Shown: positions 30,438 to 41,132 of the stretch, piece by piece
Layout: each line of letters starts with the position of its first letter
Numbering within the stretch: position 1 is the first letter of the stretch
NCBI GenBank assembly: GCA_017354895.1
Contig: CP071493.1
Location: 1,426,001 to 1,490,000, forward strand
Length of the DNA: 64,000 nucleotides
Source of the DNA: Podospora comata
Taxonomy: Eukaryota > Ascomycota > Sordariomycetes > Sordariales > Podosporaceae
Direction of reading: 5' to 3'
Program-made: the position numbers and the translations under genes
The notes under the pieces: model-generated
What the model was told of the DNA's origin: nothing
The model's input: the letters and a program-made list of their open reading frames with translations, nothing else
The model's database searches: none

Positions 30438-33395
30438 ATGGGTCCCGACGTAGCCTTCACGAAGCATCCCAATGGATCAGTCTCGTCTTTGGCCCGGGCA
30501 GAGATGCAAGCCGCCCACCAATTTTTACCTCCCCCCGTCGAACAGGTCCAGAGATACCACACCAAGAACCTACCTCCGCCTCCCCCAGATAGGAGACTAT
30601 CATCAGTATCTGTTCTTAGCAGGGAAATGAATGTGGCATTTGCGGGTACCGAAGATATGCTTTCACTCGACACTGACCAACGCGAGGTATTAGAGAAACA
30701 AGAGCAGGAGGGTAATCAACAAGAAATGCCAGCTCACACCCACGTTTCCATTCCGACTCGTGCATCTGACGATGTCATCTCGCCTCAGCCAAAATCGGCG
30801 CTTCCTAAGTTATGGAAGATGACGGGGCATGATGGCTTCCGTACCTCAGCATCAAGAGAAGGGTCTATCGACTCAACACACCACATGACCGCATACGTGT
30901 CTTGTAACAGGTCAAATACCCAGTTAACTCCCGAAGAAGTGGAGCTACGCCGACAACCACATGAATACGAGCATGCCGGGACAGAAGGACCAAAGAACTC
31001 GCTGACAGAACCATGGCTGCCCTCTCCATTGAGCGATCAGTCGGTGACCTCCCTGCAGAAGGATGTCAGTCGAGAGCCAGTCACAGCTATCTCTGACACA
31101 GCTTTGATAGACATCAACACCGCGTTGCGAACATTAGAACCCGAGGAAAGGCGCCCCTCTAATGCGTCTTCCCTCAACCCTCCAGGGAGTAGACTGGGCT
31201 CGACTCCACATGCATCTTCTCCTGCCTCACACATTGTTCGACGCAACAAGCCTGACTTCCCTCGAGAGAAGAAGGCGGCCCCGGGACCCTCACCGTTGAA
31301 GAAGACGCCACGATCCGCCGTGCATGATGATCATGCTTGGTCTCGAGGCTACCGCATACCGGATTCAGACGAGCACAGGTCCAGCCACGACATGTATCAT
31401 GAAGCAGCTGTGGAAATGGTGTCCAAAACACCTCCTAACTCTCCTGCTCATATCTCTTCGACAGCGAGCTCGTCGAAGCACATACCGCTTGAGCAAATCA
31501 TCAAGGGCATCCAATTGACCGAGATGAACACAGCAGATGCAGGGAACGCAAGTAGCGAGCCAAGTAGCTGGTATAGTAGCAGCCACCACTCGACCAAACC
31601 TTTACTAGCTTCTCCCCCTCGGCCGCCTCCTTTTTCACACCAATACCATCAGTCCCCGCGCGAAGGCCAGCAGCTGCAAAACATACGCCGTTCCTCGGGG
31701 AGCAGCGCTTTTAGCGCCCTAAGTGCCACAAGCGCCCCCCAGAGGCACCTCCAGCCTGGCGACCGGTCTGTCATGGCGAGTACTAGCACCTTTGGCGGCC
31801 CTTCCCATTTCCATATCCACCCTCCCTCCTCTTCCCACTCGCGCAAACCATCGCGGAGTTCCCCATCACCCTCTCCATCTCAAAAGCCTTCCCCGCCCGG
31901 CGACAACGGTAATAGACTTGGTGACCTTGACGGGGAAGTCCACGCAGACGGGGATTCAAGTATGGGCTGCCGAGGCAGACGAACTTGCAGCATCTCGAGG
32001 ACGCAGGGCACTCGGTCGATACCTATATCGAGGCCAGGAAGTGACGTTGTCACTCAGACCGTCAGCATCGATGCCAAGTCACACGATGCTTGGTCGAGCC
32101 ATTTCTCCCCTTCCCCCACGTCCCCGAAAAGGTACAGCTCCATCCTCAGCAAAATCTTTAGGCGCTCTACAGGTGTTTATCCAGTAACACCTCTTCGATC
32201 TCCTTCTAAGCAGAAAGGACCATACAGCCTGATGTTAGAATCGGCACAGCAGCGGCGAGCCCTACACCAGATCCAACATCAGCTCGGATCAGACGTGAAG
32301 CCCACCATCCCCACAACACCAAATCACTTATCTTTCTCGCAAATTTTCAGTAAGGCAGGAGCTGCTGCCACGGCTCCATTCAAAACCGCCGACGAAAGGA
32401 GACGCTCCAAACTCAAAAACAAGATCAGAGTCTATGGCGACGAGGGTCAGCTCTTGGGCCAGAAGGAAGGTGCCACACCATTCAAGCACAAGACTGAGGC
32501 TGCCAACAACGAAACTCCATCCGCAAGGGCGTCAAAACATTCGATGCTTGCTGGATATGACAGGACAAAATCAGCCCACGAGTTGATGGGTGAAGGAACG
32601 CTTATTCCGCCAAACGACAACCCAATCTGGATGGGCCCAGGAGTGGCAACTTATGTTCACGGGATGTCTGTTTCTTCAACTCCAAGATTAGTCTCAACCC
32701 CCAGTGGCACCCCAGGCGTGACGTCTGCCCGGCTCTCGGCGGCAAATACAGCTACCGCGTCTGGTACTGACTCCAACTCAGTCTGGTCCCGAGCCCCGAC
32801 ATTATCAGCAACAGGGACGCCAACGAGAACAACATTTGGTAGCATTGCCTCCCCTCCTCCTCCTCCTCCTCCTCCTCCTCCTCCCGCTACTGCAACAAGG
32901 GGAAACACTTCCTCCCCTCCGGCGAGGTATCGCAAGACCCCAGCAGGAGGAAGCGATTCTTCTCAGAGTCATAGCCGGAGTCCGGCTGTCGGGCCTAGGC
33001 TAGGTGCTACTGCGACGGAAAGTCGATATAGCCCTGCAGCTTCTCTACCGCTACCGCCGGTGCATGTCCCACCGCCGTTTGTGCCCAGGTCTTTTACAGC
33101 ACAAGTGTCGGTGTTGGATAACCCGCTCAAGCAAACCAGGGGTACCAGCCCGAGGCCAACGCCTAGTCCTAAACCTTCGAACGCAACACGATCAGAGATT
33201 GAAATTCCTGGGTACACCACTTTGCTTGCTGACGGAGCGGCGTATGGAGGATCGAGAACGCGGGCGGTGGGGTTGGGTATTCTTGTTCCTTGGAGGACTA
33301 AGAGTGTCATTGAGCGGGAGGAGAGGGAGAAGATAGAGGGACAGAAGAAGAAGGAGGAGGGGATGGAGGTAGAGGGGGTGAGGAATGTTTTGTAG
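30438..33395 (+). CDS. Large Ser/Pro-rich disordered protein of unknown function
   Basis: One open frame of 985 codons beginning MGPDVAFTKHPNGSV. I do not recognise a family or a folded domain. The sequence is Ser/Pro/Thr-rich and probably mostly disordered. Local features are a PPPPPD motif near residue 50, basic Ser/Arg patches around residues 570-590 (SPKRYSSILSKIFRRS), and a proline run near residue 810 coded by CTC/CCT repeats. The C-terminus is Glu/Lys-rich (EREEREKIEGQKKKEE). The segment SLMLESAQQRRALHQIQHQL followed by KLKNKIRVYGDEGQLLG looks ordered and may be the conserved core. No intron is required. The length of the open frame and its codon pattern support it as real coding sequence. 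Confidence 0.75.
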   Translation: MGPDVAFTKHPNGSVSSLARAEMQAAHQFLPPPVEQVQRYHTKNLPPPPPDRRLSSVSVLSREMNVAFAGTEDMLSLDTDQREVLEKQEQEGNQQEMPAHTHVSIPTRASDDVISPQPKSALPKLWKMTGHDGFRTSASREGSIDSTHHMTAYVSCNRSNTQLTPEEVELRRQPHEYEHAGTEGPKNSLTEPWLPSPLSDQSVTSLQKDVSREPVTAISDTALIDINTALRTLEPEERRPSNASSLNPPGSRLGSTPHASSPASHIVRRNKPDFPREKKAAPGPSPLKKTPRSAVHDDHAWSRGYRIPDSDEHRSSHDMYHEAAVEMVSKTPPNSPAHISSTASSSKHIPLEQIIKGIQLTEMNTADAGNASSEPSSWYSSSHHSTKPLLASPPRPPPFSHQYHQSPREGQQLQNIRRSSGSSAFSALSATSAPQRHLQPGDRSVMASTSTFGGPSHFHIHPPSSSHSRKPSRSSPSPSPSQKPSPPGDNGNRLGDLDGEVHADGDSSMGCRGRRTCSISRTQGTRSIPISRPGSDVVTQTVSIDAKSHDAWSSHFSPSPTSPKRYSSILSKIFRRSTGVYPVTPLRSPSKQKGPYSLMLESAQQRRALHQIQHQLGSDVKPTIPTTPNHLSFSQIFSKAGAAATAPFKTADERRRSKLKNKIRVYGDEGQLLGQKEGATPFKHKTEAANNETPSARASKHSMLAGYDRTKSAHELMGEGTLIPPNDNPIWMGPGVATYVHGMSVSSTPRLVSTPSGTPGVTSARLSAANTATASGTDSNSVWSRAPTLSATGTPTRTTFGSIASPPPPPPPPPPPATATRGNTSSPPARYRKTPAGGSDSSQSHSRSPAVGPRLGATATESRYSPAASLPLPPVHVPPPFVPRSFTAQVSVLDNPLKQTRGTSPRPTPSPKPSNATRSEIEIPGYTTLLADGAAYGGSRTRAVGLGILVPWRTKSVIEREEREKIEGQKKKEEGMEVEGVRNVL
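32853..32885 (+). repeat. (CCT)n trinucleotide run coding polyproline
   Basis: An imperfect CTC/CCT run inside the 985-codon ORF. It codes about ten consecutive prolines, a candidate WW/SH3/profilin ligand or simply a slippage tract. Confidence 0.85.
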
Positions 33396-34411
33396 AAGGG
33401 GGGTTGAAACGGTTGGTGTTTTGGATATTGAGATTTATGGGTAGATGTGGTTACATGGGATTTTGGGATGGTAAACGTAGTGTTGATTTTGGGGCATTGG
33501 TAGATGAGGGGGAGTGTGTTGTGATGATACTGGGTGGTGTACATAGATTCAAATTTATAGGCTGATGGGTTGAAGTGCGGTTAATGGTGGTTTGCTTCCT
33601 GGGTTAGTCTATCTTCTTACTTGGGAAGGAGCGGGCTCGAGAGGGATAGGTCCTTCCATGTTGCTCCGTGACTGCCGTCTCGAGTCTTTCCATGTTATGT
33701 TGCTCCTTCCTCGAGAACAACCGAACCATGGTATATATATTAGTTTAGACATACACCCTTCAACCAGGAACAGTAGCTCCTGGCCAATGGTCAAGTGGTA
33801 AGCCTGCTGGCCGACAGGAAAGTTGCCCAAAATACCCTCCCAGGGTTCCTGTCCATCCGTGACAGAGCCTCCTGTTCAAATCCTCGCAAAACCCACGGTT
33901 TTCGGCGCTGACCGCCACAATCAAATAAAGTGTGGATGCCCAGCGAGCTTTTTGATTTTAACTTGATCATGATAATGTCGTTCGACTGTCTTTTTTTCCC
34001 GTTCTTCCATCTAGAATACCGTTGATGTTTGGACTCGAAATGCATATATCTCCAGGTCAACACTCACGTCACCCCCCACTCTTTCTTCATCAACAAAAAG
34101 TTACCCCACATTCCCCATCCCCTTTCCCCCTTCGACAACACCCGACCCTTCCAGAACACCGGCCGGCCGAGGTCCACCTATGACAAGCACTCCTCCGGCT
34201 TTTGACTCCCGGAACCCGCCCCGCATTTGCATTTCCCAAGTCTAGTCAAGTGCCAGCAACATTGCCATGTGCATTTCCTACCTTATGCAGCACACTCCAG
34301 AGTGCAGTGCACCGCCTTATCCGACCGAGCCTTACGCTTATCCAGCCATCTCCCCCTCACTACTCACCCCCCTTTTAACCTACCAACTAACCTAAGCTTT
34401 GGCCCCAGAAA
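33396..34411. other. Intergenic region upstream of the Nudix gene
   Basis: About 1 kb. It holds the 3' flank of the disordered-protein gene and a C-rich leader before 34412. A tRNA-like pair of A-box and B-box matches near 33788 and 33873 does not fold (see rejected items). Confidence 0.6.
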
Positions 34412-35823
34412 ATGACCAGCACGTTGATGATCTCTGAGCCTCATCAGTCAGATCAACAAGACGCTCAACAACAAGAAGAAGAAGATCTCATTTCTACTCC
34501 AGCCCAACCAGGCCAGGAAGAAACAAAGACGGTAGTTCAGGGGTTGCAGGATTTACCGAGTTTGAGTCCCACCGCTTTAGATACTCAGCAGGAGGAAAGT
34601 GAGAGGGAGGAAGACGAGGGGTCGTATTACTGGAAAAGGGAGACCATGGCGCCGTTGAATGCTGTTTCTGCTGTGAGTTGAACTTTGGGGTCAATGAGTG
34701 AAATGAGATAGATGGTGACTGATGTCTGGGATGGCAGGCGGCGGTTGCGAGGCTGAGGGCGTTCAAGCCGCCTCCTTTTCCGTTGTGGGATCGGTTGCCT
34801 GTCAGTAGACGGGCGGCGGTGTTGTTGCTGTTGTATGCGGACCGGAAGGGGGATTTGAGGGTGGTGATTACGATGAGGGCGGCGACGTTGAGGAGTTTTT
34901 CTGGTGGGTTGCTGTGAGATGATACTACATGGAATGTGTGGTTGACTTCTATGTACCAGGTCATGCAGCATTGCCAGGTGGGAAGGCGGACACCATCCAC
35001 GAGACACCCTGTAACCACTTTCCCCCATCGTCTCGCCACCCTGAACAACTACTGACCACTGCGAAAAGACCAAATCGCCCGCCGCGAAGCCTACGAGGAA
35101 ATCGGCCTCCCCCTCGACAACACCCACCTCCCCCCACCCTTCACAATCGAACACCTCTGCTACCTCCCCGCCAACCTCGCCCGCACCGAGCTCGTCGTCC
35201 GCCCCGTCGTCGCCCTCCTGCACACCTCCCCCCCTTCCTCCACCGCCACCTCCCCCCAGTCAAACCCCGTCTCCCCGCAGCCCAACCCAACAATCACCGC
35301 TGAAGACTCCCTCATCCCGCGACTCGACGCCAAAGAAGTCGCCGCCGTGTTCTCCGCCCCGTTTCACAACTTCCTCAGGTCAACCGATGAACCTGGTCAC
35401 GAAAAGGTAGAAGGGGAGTGGTATAATGGCTCCTGGACGGAATGGCACGAGGAGCCCTGGCGGATGCACTTTTTTTATGTCCCGGTCACTAACCAGAGGG
35501 TTACTAAACCTAAAATTCGTGAGGGGGGTTTGGCATCACTGGCTGAAGATCACAGCCCTGATGAGGAGCCAGTGGAAGAGGAAAAGCGGTACAAAGTCTG
35601 GGGGATGACCGCTCGGATTCTGGTGGATGCGGCCACGATTGCGTATGGGGAGAAGCCAGAGTTTGAGCATAACAGTCATTTTGGAGATGAGAGGATCATT
35701 GAGGGATTGGAAAGGTTGGGGAGGCTGGGGGAGAAGAAGAGACGGGGGAGTACAGTCACCAAAGAGGATGTGAAGAAGGCGGGGGAGATTATGACCAAGA
35801 AGGAGGAAGGCAGTAAGATGTGA
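34412..35823 (+). CDS. pcd1: Nudix hydrolase, Pcd1-type coenzyme A diphosphatase
   Basis: Probable CoA/oxidised-CoA pyrophosphatase, peroxisomal in yeast. Four exons: 34412-34672, 34738-34903, 34960-35010 and 35069-35823; introns at 34673-34737, 34904-34959 and 35011-35068. The product is 410 residues. Splicing joins LPGGKADTIHETP to YQIARREAYEEIGLP, giving the Nudix/CoA signature at about residues 147-174 (R165-E166 and E169-E170 of the REAYEEIG core). The preceding VVITMRAATLRSFSGHAALPGGK is typical of Pcd1. The first 90 residues are acidic and Gln-rich with no clear conservation. The C-terminal part has a WGMTARILVDAATIAYG block also found in fungal homologues. No obvious SKL-type signal is seen (it ends SKM). 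The exon of only 51 nt carries the heart of the motif. Confidence 0.9.
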
Positions 35824-35918
35824 GATGATTATTTTGGGTATGAATCATGAAATGGTCTATTCTTTTGGGCGTGAGACAGGTGTAGATCACATGAGACTAG
35901 ATTACACAGTAGAAATCG

Positions 35919-36681
35919 TTAATGGCAGGCTGTCTCCTTTGCTACGGTGGTCTGGCCGCCAAACAAGAGGTATCCGAGGCCGGCGCCAAAGGAGCAGGCG
36001 AGCATGACCCAGCCGTTGTAAGTCATGAAGATGAGCCTTATATCTTGTCAGGTTGCCATCTTGAGTGCATTTACGAAAGGATACTCACATGATCATAAAA
36101 GCATAAAAGTTCTGCACCGCATACAAGACACTCTTGATGATGTGCGCCCGCTTGGTGACCTCGTCTCTGTTCTGGCCTGTAATCACAGCGCCGAAGAAGG
36201 GGGCTGTCTCAGCATCTTGTTCATGATCTTCCTCGTCTTGATATCGAGACTCGATTTCTCCTTGGAACCAAAGGAAAAACACATCGTCTCAGCCTATGGA
36301 ATATTTGGGGAAGAATATGAAGAATGACTTACGAGGGACGGAGTTGGCCCGTCTGGTGACTGCGGCTTCATAGCGACGGATGGCTTCACGGAGGGCTTCG
36401 TAGCCGGCGCCGAGGGCGACGATGGCGAGGAGGGAGACGAAGAGGGAAAAGTTGGAGGAGATGTGCCATTGGCGGAAGACGATGCAGAGGTTGTTGGTGT
36501 CCCAGGTGAAGAGCATCTTTTTCTCATATCAGTATCATGTTTTGATGAGAGGGATATGAGGAAAAGGACTCACGTTCATGTTGCACATGTTTTGGCCATC
36601 ACCGCCGTGATCACCGTGGCCCATGTGAGCCGAGTGGTCCATCATTTCGTGATGGGAGTGGTCGTGGTGAGAGTGATCCAT
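35919..36681 (-). CDS. Ctr-family copper transporter
   Basis: Trimeric copper channel of the Ctr family, at the plasma or vacuolar membrane. Four exons: 36681-36574, 36516-36333, 36260-36089 and 36036-35919; introns at 36573-36517, 36332-36261 and 36088-36037. The product is 193 residues. The N-terminus is very rich in His and Met (MDHSHHDHSHHEMMDHSAHM) and ends NMCNMNMLFTWD, a metal-capturing Met cluster just before TM1. TM2 contains MIMLIFMTYNGW with the MxxxM selectivity motif, and TM3 has GAGLGYLLFG with GxxxG packing. Between TM1 and TM2 lies an acidic cytosolic loop. The length fits low-affinity or vacuolar Ctr proteins, but affinity cannot be told from sequence. Its stop is 95 nt from the convergent Nudix gene. 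Confidence 0.92.
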
Positions 36682-37300
36682 TTTCGCGTTTACTTTGTGA
36701 GTGAAAAAGACAGAACAAATGAGAATCGTGAGGGAGAAGTAAGGAACTGAGATTATGGTGAAGAAGTTCTCACTCGGGGTTCAAGTTGCGCATGAAATCT
36801 GTCCCAACGTTTGGAACGAGACGCGAACAGGGGTCCGTTGATCCATGCACGGGGCCCCCACTCTTGATAATCAGCTCTGGGGAAGGGCGACTCGGCATTG
36901 TCTCGGGGGCGCGGGGCAGGAGCTTGGAAAGGATTGATGGCGGGGTTGGTCTGAGTTGATGACGGAGGGAATTTGGGAATGAAGACATATTTCTAAAATC
37001 TCAAGAACTAAGATCATCATCAAACATACAGGCTTTACAGTTGTGACGCTGTACACCTAAGCCTCTCGGCATTGACAGGTGGGTGACCACCGAGCTTCAG
37101 GATCTCCAGGGTGAAGCTCTCATCTGATCTCACGAGCACTGAGCAAAGCTCCCGATGATACCCGCATCGCTTTGCTGAATGACAAGTCTTCATATTCGCT
37201 CACTCACCCGTCCCAGACTATCACACCTCCAAGTCCATCTCATACCTTTAGCTGCTCTCATTAACCTTGTTCTCACAGATCCAACCAAACGCTCATCGAA
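36682..37300. promoter_or_regulatory. Divergent promoter region, copper transporter / 3-HAO
   Basis: About 620 nt between two divergent start codons. I did not find a convincing copper-responsive element (GCTC-type repeats) by eye. No supported ORF. Confidence 0.45.
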
Positions 37301-37914
37301 ATGCTCACCCAACCCATCAACCTGCCAAAATGGTTCAGTCTCCAATATTACCACTTTGATCTCTAACCAAACTAACACACACCCCCAGGCTTGAAGAAAA
37401 CTCCCACCTCCTCAAACCCCCCATCAACAACTACTGCGTCTACAACGAAGGCTTCACCGTCATGATCGTCGGCGGCCCCAACGCCCGTACCGACTATCAC
37501 ATCAACCAAACCCCTGAATGGTTCTACCAGCACCGCGGCGCCATGCTCCTCAAGATCGTCGACCCCACCGACAACAACACCTTCAAGGACATCATCATCC
37601 GCCAAGGCGACATGTTCCTCCTCCCGCCCAACACCCCCCACAACCCCGTCCGCTTCGCCGATACCGTCGGCATCGTCCTCGAGCAAGAGCGTCCAGAGGG
37701 GAGCATCGACCGGATGAGGTGGTACTGCCAGTCATGCAAGGAGATTGTTCACGAGGCGAGCTTTCACTGCACCGACTTGGGGACGCAGATCAAAGCTGCG
37801 GTGGAGGCTTTCAAGGAAGACGAAGAGAAGAGGACGTGTAAAAAGTGTGGGGAGGTGGCGGCGTGGAAGCCCGCCGAGGGGAGTCTGAAGGATCCTAATT
37901 TGGAGGAGGCTTGA
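37301..37914 (+). CDS. bna1: 3-hydroxyanthranilate 3,4-dioxygenase
   Basis: Cytosolic Fe(II) cupin enzyme of the kynurenine pathway. It opens 3-hydroxyanthranilate to the precursor of quinolinate for NAD synthesis. Two exons: 37301-37332 ([10 protein letters not shown]) and 37389-37914, with an intron at 37333-37388 whose donor GTTCAG is weak. The product is 185 residues, the usual fungal length. Iron ligands by alignment to the family are H48 and E54 ([12 protein letters not shown]) and H95 ([11 protein letters not shown]). The C-terminal rubredoxin-like metal site is visible as WYCQSC (C124, C127) and CKKC (C161, C164). The next gene converges, with only about 96 nt between stops. Confidence 0.95.
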
Positions 37915-38010
37915 TTTTTTTGGTGTATATTTACTTTTCTACTTGGGGTTTTCTAGCGGTGTATATGCAAAAAATCGTCTGTTTTGGATACATGAAAAAA
38001 AAAAAACATT

Positions 38011-38865
38011 TTACGTCTCGCCGTACTGGTAAGCACCAGTTGACTCCTCCACCTGGACCTCAATCTTGGCCTCCTCGAGCTCCTTGCCATTGATTCTGAT
38101 ACCAGCCTTCATGACGTCGCCGGGAACGACCGGGCCGACGCCCTTGGGAGTGCCAGTGAGGATGATGTCGCCTGGGTTGAGGGTCATGACCTTGGAGATG
38201 TCGCCGAGGATCTTGGGGATGCGGAAGAGCATCAGCTCGGTCGAGTCCTGCTGCTGGACCTTGTCGTTGACGGTGAGGTAGAGCTCGATGTTGTGGGGGT
38301 CGGGAATGGCCGACTTGTTGATGACGTTGCTGACGGGGAGGAAGGTGTCGAAGCCCTTGCAGATGTCCCAGGGGAGGCCCTTCTTCTTGGCTTCGTTTTG
38401 GACGTTGCGGGCGGTCATATCGATGCTGAGAGCGTAGCCTTTTTTATCATGTGTTAGTTCGATGGGAAGGGAAGCGCAGATGAGATGAGAACTGACTGTC
38501 GATGGCGTCGAGAGCGGCCTTGTTGTCATTCTCATCAAAGTCTCTGATACGCTTGCCGAGGACAAGGGCGAGCTCGACTTCGTAGTGAAGGTCAACACCC
38601 TTGGGGCGGACGACCGGACCCTCCCCGGGGGCCAAGATGGAGGAAGAAGGCTTCAGAAAAAAGAAGGGTTGCTTGGGGCGGGTGTTGTTGAGTTCAGCAA
38701 TGTGGTCCCTGTTCAAGTTAACTTTAGTACTCCTGTTACAAGGTAGGCATGGGGGAGCACACACGCATAGTTGCGGCCAATGCACACGACCTTGCCAGCC
38801 TTCTTGAGCGACGCCATTGTGGTTGCGTTTGTGGCCGTAGCCAAACCTCTCCGGAAGATCATCAT
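38011..38865 (-). CDS. FAH-domain protein, acylpyruvase (FAHD1-like), probably mitochondrial
   Basis: Fumarylacetoacetate hydrolase-fold protein of the FAHD1 type, which hydrolyses acylpyruvates or decarboxylates oxaloacetate. Three exons: 38865-38765, 38708-38497 and 38438-38011; introns at 38764-38709 and 38496-38439. The product is 246 residues. The N-terminus MMIFRRGLATATNATTM has the Arg/Ser/Thr/Ala character of a mitochondrial presequence. VVCIGRNYADHIAELNN and LHYEVELALVLG (metal ligands E77 and E79) match the family, as do IDMTARNVQNEAKKKGLPW, GDIILTGTPKGVGPV and the predicted third ligand in the exon-3 DP/N segment. An alternative start at M17 would give a cytosolic form. Confidence 0.93.
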
Positions 38866-40378
38866 CTTTTCTCTTTCTTTTCCCCGCTGGAGATAACCGG
38901 TCTTTATATGCAATCCAAGGTGTCTGGATGTATGGTAACCCCCCTCTGCAGAGTACCTGCCAAAGTGAGAGATCCCGCCTTATGATGTGAGCTCGGTTCG
39001 GGCCAATTGGTCAATTGGCTGAGGTTGGAGTAACCAATCCCAACGACAGCAATGGAAGCACCGGAAGGAATGCCGACCCCGGTTGGGAAAAGAGTGTTGA
39101 TGGATTGCTTACGGTGACAACTTCACACCTGCTGTGACTGGGTGAATACCGAGGAAGGATGATATCTTGGTATTGCGATATAAGCTACTCTCTAAAACCC
39201 TAGTCTGACTTTGCTTCAATCGAGAAGTTCATGCTTCAATTGAAGGAATAGTGGAGATGTGGAGCTGGGTAGCAACAACAGCTAGCCATTGCTCGCTGTT
39301 CAATGTCATCCTCGAGCCTATATGCAACTGCGACATCGCTTTGCTTCTAAATCGAGGCACAGGGTCTCGAATCGGTGAAGAGAAGGACCGGAGTAGTTTA
39401 AGTGTCTCTCGAGCATAATTTCTCACACTCTGAACTTCGACTTGAAACTGTACGACATATACACGGCACCAAAGTATGACGAGACCAGTGTTGGGCCGGG
39501 TGGAGGTCAAGATCATGACAAGAGAGCTCTGAAAGCACGGATCTCAAACACAGTGAGTAACTCGCCCCTGCCACGGCCCGGCTCAGCCTGGCCATCCTGG
39601 ACACAAAGAACTCATTGTCGGCCTCGGCATTTGCCGACGTACATTCGCAGTTGAGGCCATAAAACCCACGTGGGAGTGGTGTTGGATCGTTGGGGAAGGG
39701 GTGGAAACGGGCTTGAACGGCATATTCTCGCCCTGTTCATCATCAAAGAGATAACGATCAGCCAATGGCAAACATTGGCAACTTTCCCATCGTTAAGAAG
39801 ATGCCGTGATATGTCTTGCAGGGTCAAAGTGCGGGGGACCCCACGCAAGAAGACAAATGGAATTTGCCGACCCCTGTTCGGATCACAGGCGACCGGGGAC
39901 CCCACCAATCTTCAGTGGACAAAGCCAAAGCTTAGCACTGGGGTCAGTGCTGGCCTGCATCCCCAGCGACTCAGCCTGCTGGGTGAACAAGAACAACCAG
40001 CCCGGGCCGTTTTGAGATACGTAGCCCGCACACACCCTCTCCCTCCCTTCTTTCCAGCCAGCTTCACTTCATTAGCAACCAGCTGGTAACTGGTGAGAGC
40101 ATAAAAACTGCGGCTTCTCTCTTTCGCCTCACCCGGAAAATCTCGGTTTGTGACACCACACACACCCGTGAAGCAGGATTTCGACATTGAGAAAGGCCAC
40201 GGAATCCACAGCAAAGACGTCACGGGCTGCACTCTTCGACCTCACGGCGGCCACCACCGACCCTTTGACAGCCATCAAGACAAAGGAGTCTCATTGCCTT
40301 TCCCCTTGCGCCTTTTGCATTTTACACGCTCCAGAAACAACACCAGAGTTATCACCGCTTTCGGAGACAGTATTCGCC
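38866..40378. other. Divergent intergenic region of about 1.5 kb
   Basis: No supported gene. ORFs at 39229-39516, 39670-40089 and 39912-40232 lack recognisable features. From about 40140 the sequence looks like the leader of the next gene; an in-frame extension of that gene reaches 40187 without clear conservation. Confidence 0.6.
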
Positions 40379-41132
40379 ATGGAGAGCATTCAACTGGCAC
40401 AGATGCTAGCTGACCTTAGCGACCTAAATGCAGCTGTACGTATATATACGCCATACCCACGGATGCGCTCTGTCAAAAGACATGAGAACCTTGCTAAAAT
40501 TTTGCCACAGCAGGAAGCTTCGGCCGCTCTGGCTTTGGTCAACGCCAACAAGAACCTCAACCAGCCTACCACCACTGCCCCTTCCGACACCAGCCAACCC
40601 TCTGATTTGGTACGGCCACCGATCCGCCCGGGTCAGCGCAATCACCAGCGCACCGGTTCCGCCGGCTCTCTGGGTTCTTCTTCTTTCCTTTCCCGTACCG
40701 CCTCGCCGGCCAAGTTTGATAAATACGGTCGTCGCATTCTTACACCGCCCAACACACGAGCCAACTCCTCGTATGGATCAATACCGGGAACCCCTCGTGG
40801 AGAGGTGAGCAGTATTCCTTGCTGTCGCTCAAGGCTTGGTGTTTATCTCCATCACACTTCGGTCCCGATGCTAAAAAAATCGTATTTTTGAACCACAGCA
40901 GATAAGCGACGACGATGTCGACCGAGCCGGCTCACTCATGGCCTTGTACGAGATCCGCGCGAAGTTGAAGGACCAAGATAATCGAAGCTTGCTCAAGCTT
41001 AGGGAGAAGATCACGTCATTGCAGCATGCGAGACAACAACAGGAGAGACTTGAGAAGGGGCCTACTTCGCTAACAGGGTTCGCTGGCGAAACCACCAACA
41101 AGTCAAGATACAGTTATCCCAAACACTCATGA
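40379..41132 (+). CDS. Small conserved-looking protein of unknown function
   Basis: I do not recognise the family. Three exons: 40379-40435 (MESIQLAQMLADLSDLNAA), 40511-40804 and 40899-41132; introns at 40436-40510 (donor GTACGT) and 40805-40898. The product is 194 residues. The N-terminal helix is followed by a Ser/Thr/Pro-rich middle containing FLSRTASPAKFDKYGRRIL and PPNTRANSSYGSIPGTPRG. A C-terminal charged helix (LMALYEIRAKLKDQDNRSLL and KLREKITSLQHARQQQERL) probably forms a coiled coil. The last acceptor is a tandem CAGCAG, so one glutamine may be optional. Correct phase at both introns supports the model. No function is claimed. Confidence 0.7.

Noticed and set aside
33786-33892. tRNA-like A-box (TGGTCAAGTGGTAAG) and B-box (TGTTCAAATCC)
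   Set aside because: The T-arm stem around the B-box match does not pair and no acceptor stem can be formed, so it is not a tRNA gene; at most a chance match or an old relic.
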